From positions 154,617,687-154,681,686 of the forward strand of contig NC_092859.1 of assembly GCF_032062135.1 (NCBI RefSeq): a stretch of 64,000 nucleotides of DNA. The letters are read 5' to 3'. The notes under the pieces are model-generated. The model was not told where the DNA came from and searched no databases. It saw nothing but the letters and a program-made list of their open reading frames with translations. Shown piece after piece: positions 36,570 to 45,915 of this stretch (its first letter is position 1; the number at the start of each line of letters is the position of its first letter). This stretch comes from Pyxicephalus adspersus (taxonomy: Eukaryota > Chordata > Amphibia > Anura > Pyxicephalidae). Position numbers and translations under genes: made by a program.

Positions 36570-36900
36570 CTCTAGAGCTGCCCCAACTCTCTGGAATGGT
36601 CTTCCTCGTCCTATTCGGCTTGCTCCTACTTTCTGCTCATTTAAAAGAGCCCTAAAACCCCTTTTTTCAAACTTGCCTACCCATCCTCTTTTGAAACCGT
36701 CACTTCTTCCCACCACTACATATCTCCCATCCTATTGTGTGTGAAATTCCCCCACCTACTAGATTGTAAGCTCTTCGGGGCAGGGTCCTCTCCTCCTATA
36801 CCACTGTCTGTATAAGTCTGTCATTTGCACATCTCTATTTAATGTACACTGCTGTGTAATATGTTGGCGCTATATAAATCCTGTTTTTTATTAATAATAA
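36570..36900 (+). mobile_element. L2-like LINE, 3' end
   Basis: It reads SRAAPTLWNGLPRPIRLAPT-like residues on the plus strand from 36570, then the 3' UTR GTAAGCTCTTCGGGGCAGGG, CTGTCATTTGCACATC, and the terminal ATATGTTGGCGCTATATAAA. It is 5'-truncated, in the opposite orientation to the copy at 25030-25488. Confidence 0.85.
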
Positions 36901-37119
36901 GGCTACATTCAGACTGGTGGTGGGGTTGCGGCGCAGTTACAGCTTCCTCAGGCTACATGTGGCTTCTACCTGCGTCAGCCCCATAGAAAATGAATGGGGG
37001 CTGCTGACAAATCTGCTGCAGGTGCGAGTAACCAAACAGCCGGGAGCCACATGATCACTTGATCCCTCTGTAAGTCCTGAACACGGTGGGTAAGGGCAGA
37101 ATGGGAAACCTGTAGCCTC

Positions 37120-37400
37120 CTGGGATAGATACGTTAAGTAAGTCAGGAGGCTGATAGCTGCTCCTTCTGCGCATGCACATTCTTGGCATACTCGGAGGGA
37201 AATCTACACATGGGCAGTAAGATCGGCCCTTTTACATTTTCCAGAAAGCGCGTCACCTGATCTCACACCTGCGCAGTACGCGATTGGAAGAAGAATCAGA
37301 AAAAAGATGGCGGCACCCGTCGTCAAGTCCGCGATGGACAAAAAAGGGAAGACGGGACAGCACGGGATCTTCTGGAATGGGTTTGCGGATGGATTGATGG
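37120..37400 (+). repeat. Family C promoter-like repeat just upstream of NFU1
   Basis: It carries TGCGCATGC (37168-37176, NRF1-like), CACACCTGCGCAGTACGCG, and AAGATGGCGGC (37304-37314, YY1-like). It continues GGGACAGCACGGGATC, parallel to GGACAGCGTGGGAC in the copy at 59900-60290. It lies about 300-570 bp before the NFU1 start. Whether it contributes to NFU1 transcription is not known. Confidence 0.65.
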
Positions 37401-37639
37401 CTTTCCATTTATACATAAAGTTTCACTTTATTAAATCATACTCTCACAGCAGCTACCTGAATGTTGCCATAGCAACCAAGCAGATCCTAATATAAAATAT
37501 TGCCGATTTTGTTCCACATTTGTGAGCTCCTCACATGTGCTGCTTGTACAATTTCCCTGTCAGTTTGCATTCATGTTATACTAAACGTGGCTGCTGTACC
37601 CATTCACATTATAAACCCCCTTTCCACTCCCTCCTCGGC

Positions 37640-37694
37640 AGACAGGCAGTGGGCGGGGCAGCCTTTACAGGTCACGTGTCCGGGGTCCTGAGCG
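37640..37694 (+). promoter_or_regulatory. NFU1: NFU1 core promoter region (GC box and E-box)
   Basis: A GC box GTGGGCGGGGC lies near 37649-37659 and a palindromic E-box GTCACGTG at 37671-37678, 15-45 bp before the first in-frame ATG. No TATA box is seen. The region is locally GC- and CpG-richer than the surroundings, as expected of a housekeeping gene. The transcription start is inferred to be close to these sites. Confidence 0.6.
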
Positions 37695-37762
37695 ATGATG
37701 ACAACAAACATGGCGGCTCCCATAGGAAGGTTGCTGTATAACGCAGCCAGGTTAGGTGCCAG
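37695..37762 (+). CDS. NFU1: NFU1 exon 1 (mitochondrial presequence)
   Basis: An in-frame TGA at 37689-37691 limits the start. Three in-frame ATGs follow at 37695, 37698 and 37710. The third has the best context (AACATGG), and from it the protein reads MAAPIGRLLYNAARLGA, like the MAA... start of mammalian NFU1. Starting at 37695 would add only MMTTN. The sequence has Arg and no acidic residues, typical of a matrix-targeting peptide. Donor CCAG|GTGAGT at 37763, phase 2. Confidence 0.88.
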
Positions 37763-37828
37763 GTGAGTGAATCTCATGCATGGCGGAGACGTCAGACACA
37801 AACCTTACAGAGTTAAACTGCCACTGAA

Positions 37829-38233
37829 TATTGTTTATAACACCACGAGCACCCAGTGTGTGTGAATGGGGGAAGGGTAATGACACCTGCAGTAGCTGGA
37901 GGGCACTGGGTTGTTTGTATGCTTTACAAAAGTTTAGAAAAAGAAGAGCAGGAAGGAAATAAAGCTCCGAGTGTCAAAATAGCAAAATATTCATAATAAG
38001 TGTAAAGACATGGAGCTGTATTACCTGTCTAGGGTTTTGTATTGGGGTGTATGGAGCCCTGGTGATTTATTATTTTTAATAAACAGAATTAATATAGCAC
38101 CAACATATTATGCAGCACTGTACAATAAATAGGGGTTGTAAATGATGGACAGATACAAACAGTAATACAGAAGGAGGAGAGGACTCTGCCCCGAAGAGCT
38201 TACAATCTAGGAGGTGGGGGAAGTATCACACAA
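37829..38233 (+). repeat. Copy 1 of a ~400-bp intragenic duplication (partner 60735-61133)
   Basis: It runs from TTGTTTATAACACCACGAGC to GGAAGTATCACACAA and aligns along its length, with few mismatches and small gaps, to NFU1 intron 7. Both copies carry the same LINE-tail insertion in the same place, so the LINE came first. It begins about 65 bp after exon 1. Confidence 0.88.
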
Positions 38234-38336
38234 AAGGAGGGGGATATGGAATGGTGGGAAGTGGTGATGGTTTCAAAAGACAGAAGATGGGTAGGTGAGT
38301 TTGAAAAAACGGGTTTTGAGTGCTCTTTTAAATGAG
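38068..38336 (-). repeat. L2-like LINE 3' tail
   Basis: The minus strand reads TTAAAAGAGCACTCAAAACC (end of the ORF2 region), AGCTCTTCGGGGCAGAGTCC, and the tail ATATGTTGGTGCTATATTAA. Most of it is shared with the intron 7 copy. Confidence 0.8.
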
Positions 38337-38429
38337 GTGGGAAGGCTGTGTATGGGGTAGGTAGGTGGGAAGGCTGTGTATGGAGTAGGTAGGTGGGAAG
38401 GCTGTGTATGGGGTAGGTAGGTGGGAAGG
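38337..38429 (+). repeat. 28-bp tandem repeat, about 3.3 units
   Basis: The unit GGTGGGAAGGCTGTGTATGG-GGTAGGTA is repeated three times with one substitution (GGAGTAGG), followed by a partial unit. It abuts the LINE tail and probably arose inside LINE sequence. Confidence 0.85.
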
Positions 38430-38809
38430 ATGGATAAGTCTGGCTGCAGCATTCATAATTGATTGTAGGGGAGAGAGTCGTTTTGAATGTTATTGGGGGT
38501 TCACATGCAGCCCCGACATCATTAAAGAGCCGCATGTAATGTTTAGTGAGCCGTCATATCATTACATTGTGGTAACGAGTATAACGTGCTGCTGTATGTG
38601 ATTTACTTTTACTTTGATGCGACAGGAAACCAATGCGGGAATTCTTTTCAGATAGAATGTAGGGCACATGAAGACACCTGGAGAACATACAAATTCCATG
38701 CAGATAATGCAGTGATCTTCCCAGCACGTTGGGCCACCCTCCTACAGCTTCTTTCCACCCGGCTTAAAAATAATTCTTCACATAATATCCTTTATAGCAT
38801 TACATTGTG

Positions 38810-38930
38810 CAGTGTTCAACACTGAAATTTTTTTGAAGCTGTGTGGTAAGAAATTGTGAGTGGGTGGTTGCTGAAAAGTGCTGGATGGTGCACCCAGCTA
38901 AAAGGGGCTGGGGAGAAAACTGTGGGGAGA
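38810..38930 (-). repeat. Family B MITE, internally shortened
   Basis: It has CAGTGTTCAACACTG, GTGAGTGGGTGGTTGCTGAA, AAGTGCTGGATGGTGCACCC and AAAAGGGGCTGGGGAGAAAA. The middle of the family consensus is missing. Confidence 0.7.
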
Positions 38931-39197
38931 AAACTCCTCTAAAACAGGGGTGCCCAACCTCGTGTTACTAGCAGAGGGAGCTGCTCCCCGCCCCCCTTGT
39001 GCTGTGAGATAATCCGAGCTTGAGAGCTGTGTCTGTCTATTCAGCTGTAATTATCTCCATGTATAAACCTTCATATCTCCTTCACTGATTGTCATAGAAA
39101 TGTGAAATTTTCATGTTACACAGGGGCCCTAAGAGCTGCTACTAACCGAGATTAGCCCTCTACATGTACCAAGTTGCCAGATACATGGTCACAAGCA

Positions 39198-39361
39198 GGG
39201 TTCTCCCCAGGCACTTTTAGCTGGGCGCACCACCCGGCACTTTTCAGCACCCACCCGGCTGTTTTTGGTGGTTACCAAAGAGTTTGTTCACAATACAGGG
39301 GCTGCCACCCACCTAAAATTTCTTCCCACCCGGCTTAACAAAATATCTGGGTTGAGCACTG
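39198..39361 (+). mobile_element. Family B MITE with a perfect 8-bp target duplication
   Basis: It reads GGGTTCTCCCCAGGCACTTT to GGTTGAGCACTG. CACAAGCA occurs directly at both edges (39190-39197 and 39362-39369). An 8-bp duplication is the hAT signature, which places family B with hAT-derived MITEs. Confidence 0.8.
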
Positions 39362-39559
39362 CACAAGCATCAAATCCCAATAAGGGATATTTTCACAGGA
39401 ATATTTCAAGACCAGAGTCCCCAAATGGAGTCTGCATGTTTGGGACCCCCTGGGGGCCACTCTCATGGCAATGAACATTCAGGTACTTCCAGTTGGCTGT
39501 GCGCTTTGGTGCCCCTTCCTCATGCCATGGAACCCTGGCTTGGGGGAGACGCTCAGTAC

Positions 39560-39975
39560 CGCCTGGAGTAAAATCTGCAAACACTGCAGTGCGAGGGACT
39601 GAGAGACTGGCAAGCTCGTGCCCAATCTTAGGCATGTGCAGAATGAGCTTTTACCTGCAATGTAAAAAATCAAGTGCCAATCTCACGCATGTGCAGTAAG
39701 ATAGCACTTTTTGCTTTTACATATTCAGGAGGAAACATCACCTATCCTTGGGCCTGCACAGTGTGAGATCGGGAGATATAGGAAGAAGGCGCATGAAGAA
39801 GGCAGCATCCGCTGGTTCCTCTGCGCTGAAACGAAGAAGAAATCTAGGCCGGTGCAAAACCGATTTGTATATGATTGTGGAGGGATTAAGGGCTCTGTGA
39901 AAGTAAAGGTAAGGGTAATTTTTTATTTTAATGAAAGTTCCACTTTAAAACTAAAAGAACATGCAATCAGGCAGG
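39560..39975 (+). repeat. Family C promoter-like repeat
   Basis: It has TCTCACGCATGTGCAGTAAG, GCACAGTGTGAGATCGGGAG, a degenerate AAGGCAGCATCCGC, and a clear TGAAAGTAAAGGTAAGGGTA (donor-like, about 39898-39917). The order matches 59900-60290. Confidence 0.62.
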
Positions 39976-40605
39976 CTCTATAATGCTGCAATAAAACAAA
40001 CTCTCCTGCCTGTTTGCAATCTTCCTTATAATCTACCCTGAGCTGTGTACGATGGCTGCCGGCAATGAAAAGACTCTTATGTGCATGGGCAGTTACATCA
40101 TTCCAGCCTGGCAAATCAAGATCGCTAAAGATCCTGAACCCAGAAGAGGACCAGATAAAGATACCAAACCCGGAAGGAGAGTTTAGTTAAAAAAAATTGC
40201 AGGCAGTCCTGCCTCTGAAATAACAAATCCTCCTGCTTGCAATATTTTATTTTTTTTTGTAAATTTAGTTAAAAACTTACTGCTTTAAATGTCTTTGATG
40301 GCCACACAAGTGCAAAATGTTGGGCATCAGGGCTCTACCCACTGCAAAAAAAACAGACAAAGCTACCAATGCATTTATTCTTTGGTTTCTGAAGGGGTGA
40401 TGATGCCATAGAGTATGTGTTGGATCAGTCTGCTATTCCCTTATGCTTCACTGAGGGGAAGTTAAATGTGAGATGACTGTTGCTGATTGACAGTGCAAGT
40501 ATTATGGCAATGGTTGGTAATTCAGGGGAGAGAGTTTAAGAGAATCACACATCATTTTGATTTGTATTCAATCACCATATTCGTTTTTTTTTCTTTAATC
40601 ATTAG

Positions 40606-40706
40606 GTTTTATCACCCTGCAAGGCGCAATCTTTATTCCACGCACACACTTTATCCATTGGTACCACGGAAACAACGTTTGCCATTCAGAGTATTCCTTA
40701 ACCCAG
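40606..40706 (+). CDS. NFU1: NFU1 exon 2 (presequence, second part)
   Basis: Acceptor ATTAG|G completes Arg18. The exon encodes RFYHPARRNLYSTHTLYPLV, then PRKQRLPFRVFLNP, and ends phase 1 before GTATCT. It is rich in Arg and hydroxylated residues with no Asp or Glu, consistent with the matrix presequence. Presequences diverge fast, so the support is frame continuity, splice signals and the exon position between exons 1 and 3. Confidence 0.85.
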
Positions 40707-41097
40707 GTATCTGTATCATTTTTACCAATTTTTTTTTAAAGAGAATGTCCCCATATTTAATGTCGAATTGAAACTTTATAACAATGTAGAAAAATTACAA
40801 TCTTTCATCACTCGTATAAGCAGAAGAAATGTACCACAAATGAGGTCTTTTTAGGCATCACATTTATATCATACAGTAAAAACAATCTTTTATTCAAAGA
40901 TTTTGAATACACAAACACACATACAATTCAAAAAATATTTCTTCCGATTTTACAGCAACATGTCTCAAAAACACACACAATGCGTTTCGCAGCCTCCAGT
41001 GGTTTGCTTCTTCAGGTGCATTTTGAGACAGATGCATATCAATAATCTAAAAAAACATATAACTTGATGACAGGTAATACCGTATAAAATATATATT

Positions 41098-41216
41098 TAG
41101 TGTTCAACTCAGAATTTTATTTTAAGCTGGGTGGGAAGAAATTGTAGGCGGGTGGCAGCCCCTGTATTGTGACTCAACTCTTCAGTAACCACTAAAAGGG
41201 GCTAGGGAGAGCACTA
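41098..41216 (-). repeat. Family B MITE, shortened
   Basis: It has TAGTGTTCAACTCAGAATTT, GGGTGGGAAGAAATTGTAGG, CGGGTGGCAGCCCCTG and AAAAGGGGCTAGGGAGAGCA. The CAGCACTTTTC portion is deleted. Confidence 0.72.
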
Positions 41217-41262
41217 CGTAATATGTTGGCGCTATATAAATATTGTTTAATATTAATAATGT
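41214..41262 (+). repeat. SINE/LINE 3' tail fragment
   Basis: TACGTAATATGTTGGCGCTA-TATAAATATTG followed by TTTAATATTAATAAT is the terminal tail common to the L2-like LINE and SINE family A. The rest of the element is absent. Confidence 0.75.
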
Positions 41263-41306
41263 GAACCTATTGTAACAATTTTTTCTGTGTCTTGTCCCTC
41301 TCCCAG

Positions 41307-41442
41307 CGCGATGTATGTTTATTCAGACACAGGAAACCCCAAACCCGAACAGTATGAAGTTTATCCCTGGAAGGGCAGTTTTGGATGCAAGAACTATGGA
41401 TTTCCCAAACCCATCTTCTGCTTACTGCTCCCCTCTTGCTAG
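41307..41442 (+). CDS. NFU1: NFU1 exon 3 (start of the NFU N-terminal domain)
   Basis: Acceptor TCCCAG|CG. Residues 52-96 include [20 protein letters not shown], then [24 protein letters not shown]. The MFIQTQ-TPNPNS-KFIPG-VL block is diagnostic of the NFU N-terminal domain (family knowledge). Human has Tyr where this has Cys in R-C/Y-MFIQTQ. It ends phase 2 at donor AG|GTAAAT. Confidence 0.97.
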
Positions 41443-41904
41443 GTAAATATTATTAGCCATATGCTAAGGCAGTGGTGGGCTGATTGAATTCAAAAGCTTA
41501 TCTGACAAATGCTTGAGGGTGCATGTTGTTTATGGACCAGGCAATTGTTTTTTGACTGCAATAGGATTGAATCAATACATGAAATATAGGGAATTCCCTT
41601 ATGATATGCCATTGAGTTGCCACCTCCCTGAGAATTTTGATATAAACAAGTATAAGGCAAAAGGCCCATTGGCTATACACCCAGAGGTGGAGCTCAAAGG
41701 AAGGGGTTGTGTTACAAAAGGGGTTTACAATTAAGGTCTTATGAAAACATATGAACAATTGATATAAGTTTTCAATTCAAACAAAAACAATCAAAGTAAC
41801 AGTCTCAAATTTATCCAAATCAAAGTACCGTATTTTTCGGCGTATAAGACGCACCCAATTTTAAAGGAGGGAAAATCTAGAAAAAAAAGATTCTGAAAGA
41901 TTAT

Positions 41905-41989
41905 TCCCCTTCTGATCACTCTGTGCCAATTTATCCCCTTCTGATCACTCTGTGCCAATTTATCCCCTTCTGATCACTCTGTGCCAATT
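41905..41989 (+). repeat. 29-bp tandem repeat running into the gap
   Basis: CTGATCACTCTGTGCCAATT recurs at 41912, 41941 and 41970, an exact 29-base spacing with near-identical units including TATCCCCTT. The array is cut by the Ns at 41990 and is the likely reason for the gap. Confidence 0.93.
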
Positions 41990-42621
41990 NNNNNNNNNNN
42001 NNNNNNNNNNNNNNNNNNNNNNNNNNNNNNNNNNNNNNNNNNNNNNNNNNNNNNNNNNNNNNNNNNNNNNNNNNNNNNNNNNNNNNNNNNNNNNNNNNNN
42101 NNNNNNNNNNNNNNNNNNNNNNNNNNNNNNNNNNNNNNNNNNNNNNNNNNNNNNNNNNNNNNNNNNNNNNNNNNNNNNNNNNNNNNNNNNNNNNNNNNNN
42201 NNNNNNNNNNNNNNNNNNNNNNNNNNNNNNNNNNNNNNNNNNNNNNNNNNNNNNNNNNNNNNNNNNNNNNNNNNNNNNNNNNNNNNNNNNNNNNNNNNNN
42301 NNNNNNNNNNNNNNNNNNNNNNNNNNNNNNNNNNNNNNNNNNNNNNNNNNNNNNNNNNNNNNNNNNNNNNNNNNNNNNNNNNNNNNNNNNNNNNNNNNNN
42401 NNNNNNNNNNNNNNNNNNNNNNNNNNNNNNNNNNNNNNNNNNNNNNNNNNNNNNNNNNNNNNNNNNNNNNNNNNNNNNNNNNNNNNNNNNNNNNNNNNNN
42501 NNNNNNNNNNNNNNNNNNNNNNNNNNNNNNNNNNNNNNNNNNNNNNNNNNNNNNNNNNNNNNNNNNNNNNNNNNNNNNNNNNNNNNNNNNNNNNNNNNNN
42601 NNNNNNNNNNNNNNNNNNNNN
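41990..42621. other. Assembly gap (632 Ns)
   Basis: The Ns are unbroken and follow a minisatellite. The long X-filled reading frames that cross the gap are artefacts. Confidence 1.
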
Positions 42622-43206
42622 GCGCTGCAGCCAGGAGGAGAGGAGAGAAGAAGCACGCAGCATCGCGGGAACGCGGTATCGGGTGAGTATGATATTTTAA
42701 TTATTTTTAAAAACTGTGTTCGCTGTATAAGACGCACCCACTTTTCCCCCCCAGTTTTGGGGAAGAAACAGTGCGTCTTATACGTCGAAAAATACGGTAC
42801 AATAGTAGCAAATTCCAATGCATTTCAGGGGGAATATTGAGATCCCAAGCAAACCTTTAAAGCTTTTGTTGTTAAATATTTAGGTAGATACCAAACAGTG
42901 GATAAAATCATATCTTGCAGGACTACTAACTCAGAGACAGGTAAGTGCATAACCAACATCTGGCCAACCAGTGTAAAATACCAGCTTCCCATAGGAAGAG
43001 AGTTCAGTTGAGTCCTAATAGTAATAATTAACTGAACAGCATGCAGCTGCAGGCTCACAGGTTGGTTTGCCTCTTCTATGGGAAGCTAGTATTTTACTTG
43101 CCTTATACTTGTTTATGCTATAGGATTGATTAAAACAGCAGCATGAAATGTGAGTGAGATCGGTATTTCGATAATCCAGTGGGATATTCTGAGTAATGTG
43201 CAAAGA

Positions 43207-43440
43207 TAAAGACAAAAGGGCAGCACAGTTGCAGCGCTGGGCCCCAGGTTCAAATCTCGGCCAGGACACTGGATGGACATCTGCATGGAGTTTGCAGGTT
43301 CTCACCATGCTTGCGTGGGTTTCCTCCTACATCCCAAAAACATGCAATAATATTAATTAGCTTCCCCTCAAAAAAAAATAAAATAAATAACCTTAGACTG
43401 TGGTAATGACATATGACTATGGTAGGGACTTTGGGCTTGG
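43207..43440 (+). repeat. tRNA-derived SINE (family A), plus strand
   Basis: Head GGGCAGCACAGTTGCAGCGC with a preserved B box AGGTTCAAATCTCGG, then TGCATGGAGTTTGCAGGTTC, TGGGTTTCCTCCTACATCCC and ACCTTAGACTGTGGTAATGA. Part of the A-box region is deleted, and the tail is replaced after GGTAGGGACTTT. Confidence 0.8.
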
Positions 43441-43560
43441 GAGACAGGAGTAAAAATCTGGGGCAAAAATTATAATAAGCTCTACATTATTAACATTTTC
43501 CCATTTACTCTTAGTACATGCAGGAGAACTTTTTGGCTCACTATCTTGTTATCAAATAAT

Positions 43561-44832
43561 AAGTTTAACAGCATGGCTTCAAGAAAGACCGAAGTTGTCA
43601 AACAAATTTACTTTCTTTTTATGAGGAAGTAAGTAAACAGGTAGACGGTGGAATAGCAGTTGATATAGTGTTCTTGGACTTTTCTAAAGCATTTCACACT
43701 GTACCCCAGATACGGTTCAGTGTTGGGACCTTTAATCTTTATAAGTGATATAGAGTTTGGGATTAAAAGTACCATTTCTGTGTTTGCAGATGACACCAAA
43801 CTATGTAATGGAATTTAGTCCATACAGGATGTGTATAATCTACAAGCAGACCTGGATGTACTGTTTGATTGGGCAGCCAAGTGGCAAATGACATTTAATA
43901 TAGATAAATGTAAAGTTATGCACTTGGGAGCTAACAACATGCATGCTTCATACTGTCTAGGGGGAATACATTTGGGGGAGTCAGAAATGGAAAAGGATCT
44001 GGGGGTTCAGGTAGATCATAGAAAAATAAAAACAGCATGCAATGCCAAGCTGCAATATCTAAAGCTGGTAAAGTACTTTCTTGTATTAAAAGAGGAATAG
44101 ACTGCAGAGATGGAGACATAATCCTGCCCCTGTACAAAGCATTGGTCAGATCACATCTGGAATATGCGGTCCAGTTTTGGGCACCAGTTCACAAAAATGA
44201 CATTGTGGAATTGGAGAGAGTGCAGAGAAGGGAAACTAAACTAATAAAAGGAATTGAGGAGCTCAGCTATGAGGAGAGATTAGCTGAACTGAATCTATTC
44301 TCCCTTGAGAAGAGACGTATAAGGGGTGATATGATCACCCTGTATAAATATCTAAATGGTCCATATTGAGAACTCTCTTCCCCATTATTCACTGTAAGAT
44401 CATTACAAAGAACAAGAGGACACTCTTTGCGTCTGGAGGAAAAGAAGTTTAAACTCCGGATAAGGAAGGGATTCTTCACTGTTAGGTCTGTGAAAATGTG
44501 GAATCTACTTCCTCAGGACATAGTTTCAGCAACTATTATAGATTGCTTTGAGAAAAAGCTGGATGATTTCTAGAAGCACAGAATATAACTGGGGATTAAG
44601 GCTTTAAAGTAAAGATAACAGTGACTGTTGATCCAGGGAACATCCGATTGCCTCATGGAATCAGGAAGGATTTTTTTTCCCCTGAGCAAATTGTACCCGG
44701 CGTTTTTTTGGCTTCCTCTGGACCAACTATGTCATATAGGGTTTTATATCTGGGATATGATTATTTCCCTAGTGGTTGAACTTGATGGACGTATGTCTTT
44801 TTTCAACCTAACCTACTATGTAGCTATGTAAC
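43561..44832 (+). mobile_element. CR1-type LINE, 5'-truncated and internally deleted
   Basis: The plus strand encodes reverse-transcriptase parts: VFLDFSKAFHTVPQ, then after a deletion SVLGPLIFISDI and VFADDTKLCNG (the YADD-type catalytic box as FADD). Next come FDWAAKWQMTFNIDKCKVMH, a frameshift near 44035, and LPLYKALVRSHLEYAVQFWA, VELERVQRR, SYEERLAELNLFSLEKRRIR-GDMITLYKY, all typical of CR1. The 3' UTR ends TTTCAACCTAACCTACTATG-TAGCTATG. It cannot produce a working protein. Confidence 0.93.
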
Positions 44833-45198
44833 TAATCAATACATGATACACTGCAATAGAAAAATTATATAACTGATCTTTGATTGCATTATTCTACCCT
44901 TTGTTTGACGTTGAATACTTAAGAGGAAAATCAAAACAATTCTACTGATCAAAATTGTGATCCTTATTCGATAAATGTGTGTGTGCAAAATCCCCAAACT
45001 AGCCATTTTACGTCTTACATTTAATAGTTTACCATTTTGGTACAATTTATTGTACAACTTTGGGTGTAAAGAAACACCTTGTCTCAGAAACCAACATGCC
45101 TATTTGTAACAATTTTCTTTTCCTAGTTAAAACTTTGTGGGGAATGCAAAAAAAGTGGAGATGTCTAGGAATGATCCATACTGTATGACTAAATAGGC

Positions 45199-45496
45199 CA
45201 AGGGTGCCCACACTTTTTTGGCTTGCGAGCTACTTTTAAAATGACCAAGTCAAAATGATCTACCAACAATAAAAATTCTAAATAAATATATATATCTCAG
45301 TAATTGAACCCTGAGCCTGAACTGACTTGGCTGCCCAGCACTGCTCACCTCAGTTACACGGGGCCTTGGACGCAAAGTTCTTGGTGTTGTCTGACGAAAG
45401 ACATCCCCAGCATTCCTATAGACTTACAGCAGGGCTGCTGGTAAACAGCAGGGAGGGGTAAGGCAGGGCCCACGATCGATTTGTTGAGCACCCCTG
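45199..45496. mobile_element. Non-autonomous hAT-type element, 298 bp
   Basis: The ends are CAAGGGTGCCCACACTTTTT (left) and TTGTTGAGCACCCCTG (right, inverted). Flanking 8-bp duplications AAATAGGC (45191-45198) and ATATAGGC (45497-45504) match at 7 of 8 bases. The text GGCTTGCGAGCTAC...GATCTACC is the familiar hAT MITE body. Confidence 0.85.
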
Positions 45497-45636
45497 ATAT
45501 AGGCCCTTCATGCCAAATCAGATATCTCATTCTTAATCTTGGGTTTATTGGTTGGATTGGATTTTTAATCAGCCAATCGCTATTATTTTCCACCCAAGGG
45601 AATCCTTTTTTCCAAAGGCACAAGAACTCCCTGTAG

Positions 45637-45915
45637 CAGTGTTTGTCAACCATTTTAACATGGTGAAACCCCTTGACATAACTTTCAGGTCTTCAGAGAA
45701 CCCCTTCTATAATTACTATATTCACAGCTCACTGTACAAGAGCATGGTGATCATTAGGAAGAATGCCCTTTATATTGATAACCATTGGGAAGAATGTCAG
45801 ATCTACTTTCAGATCATTGGTGTCAGAGTGACCTGGTTGAGATTGCTGCCTTATAGCTTAATTGTTCACATTAGTGCAATCTGCTTACTTGAGAATGCTG
45901 TATACTAACCATTGT
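45637..45915 (+). repeat. hAT-like MITE, family E
   Basis: CAGTGTTTGTCAACCATTTT, CATGGTGAAACCCCTTGACA and CCATTGGGAAGAATGTCAGA align with the element at 56233-56490, which has better ends. The right edge is diverged here. Confidence 0.7.

Larger units (their letters stand above)
29526..37120. other. Spacer between AAK1 and NFU1
   Basis: About 7.6 kb contains T-rich runs (30770-30790), a MITE 30836-31141, a zone of diverged repeated segments at 31150-34900 (recurring GGCTGCCATTGCTGACC-like and CCAGGCACCAA-like words), an (AAT)n run 35491-35521, a palindromic MITE 35554-35770 and an L2-like LINE end 36570-36900. No exon, RNA gene or conserved reading frame was recognised. The first 1-2 kb may still be AAK1 3' UTR. 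Confidence 0.65.
37763..40605 (+). other. NFU1: NFU1 intron 1
   Basis: This intron runs from donor GTGAGT to acceptor TCATTAG after a long T-rich tract. It contains a ~400-bp segment duplicated in intron 7 (37829-38233), an L2-like LINE tail (38068-38336), a 28-bp tandem repeat (38337-38429), family B MITEs (38810-38930, 39198-39361), the left end of a CAGGGGTGCCCAACCT element at 38946, and family C repeats (39560-39975, 40040-40190). Confidence 0.75.
40707..41306 (+). other. NFU1: NFU1 intron 2
   Basis: This 600-base intron holds a repeat with the CGTTTCGCAGCC...CTTCTTCAGG motif (40980-41022), a family B MITE (41098-41216) and a short LINE tail (41214-41262). The acceptor is CTCTCCCAG. Confidence 0.8.
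41828..42797. mobile_element. Non-autonomous DNA transposon with CCGTATTTTTCGG ends and an internal gap
   Basis: The left end CCGTATTTTTCGGCGTATAA-GACGCACCC and the right end, read on minus, CCGTATTTTTCGACGTATAA-GACGCAC differ at 1 of 27 bases. TA lies at both edges (41826-41827, 42798-42799). A second inverted copy of the TATAAGACGCACCC block lies at 42726-42739. The interior begins with a 29-bp tandem array, then Ns, then CAGCCAGGAGGAGAGGAGAG. The real length is unknown because of the gap. Confidence 0.85.

Noticed and set aside
38200..38535. A Pro/Thr/Ser-rich 111-residue minus-strand frame
   Set aside because: It is the L2-like LINE end plus the 28-bp tandem repeat.
41931..42818. Long reading frames of 229-295 residues on both strands
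   Set aside because: They are mostly X because they cross the N gap, so they are artefacts.
43561..44369. A possible functional reverse transcriptase gene
   Set aside because: The CR1 copy lacks its 5' part, has an internal deletion between the SKAF and FADD boxes, and is frameshifted near 44035.
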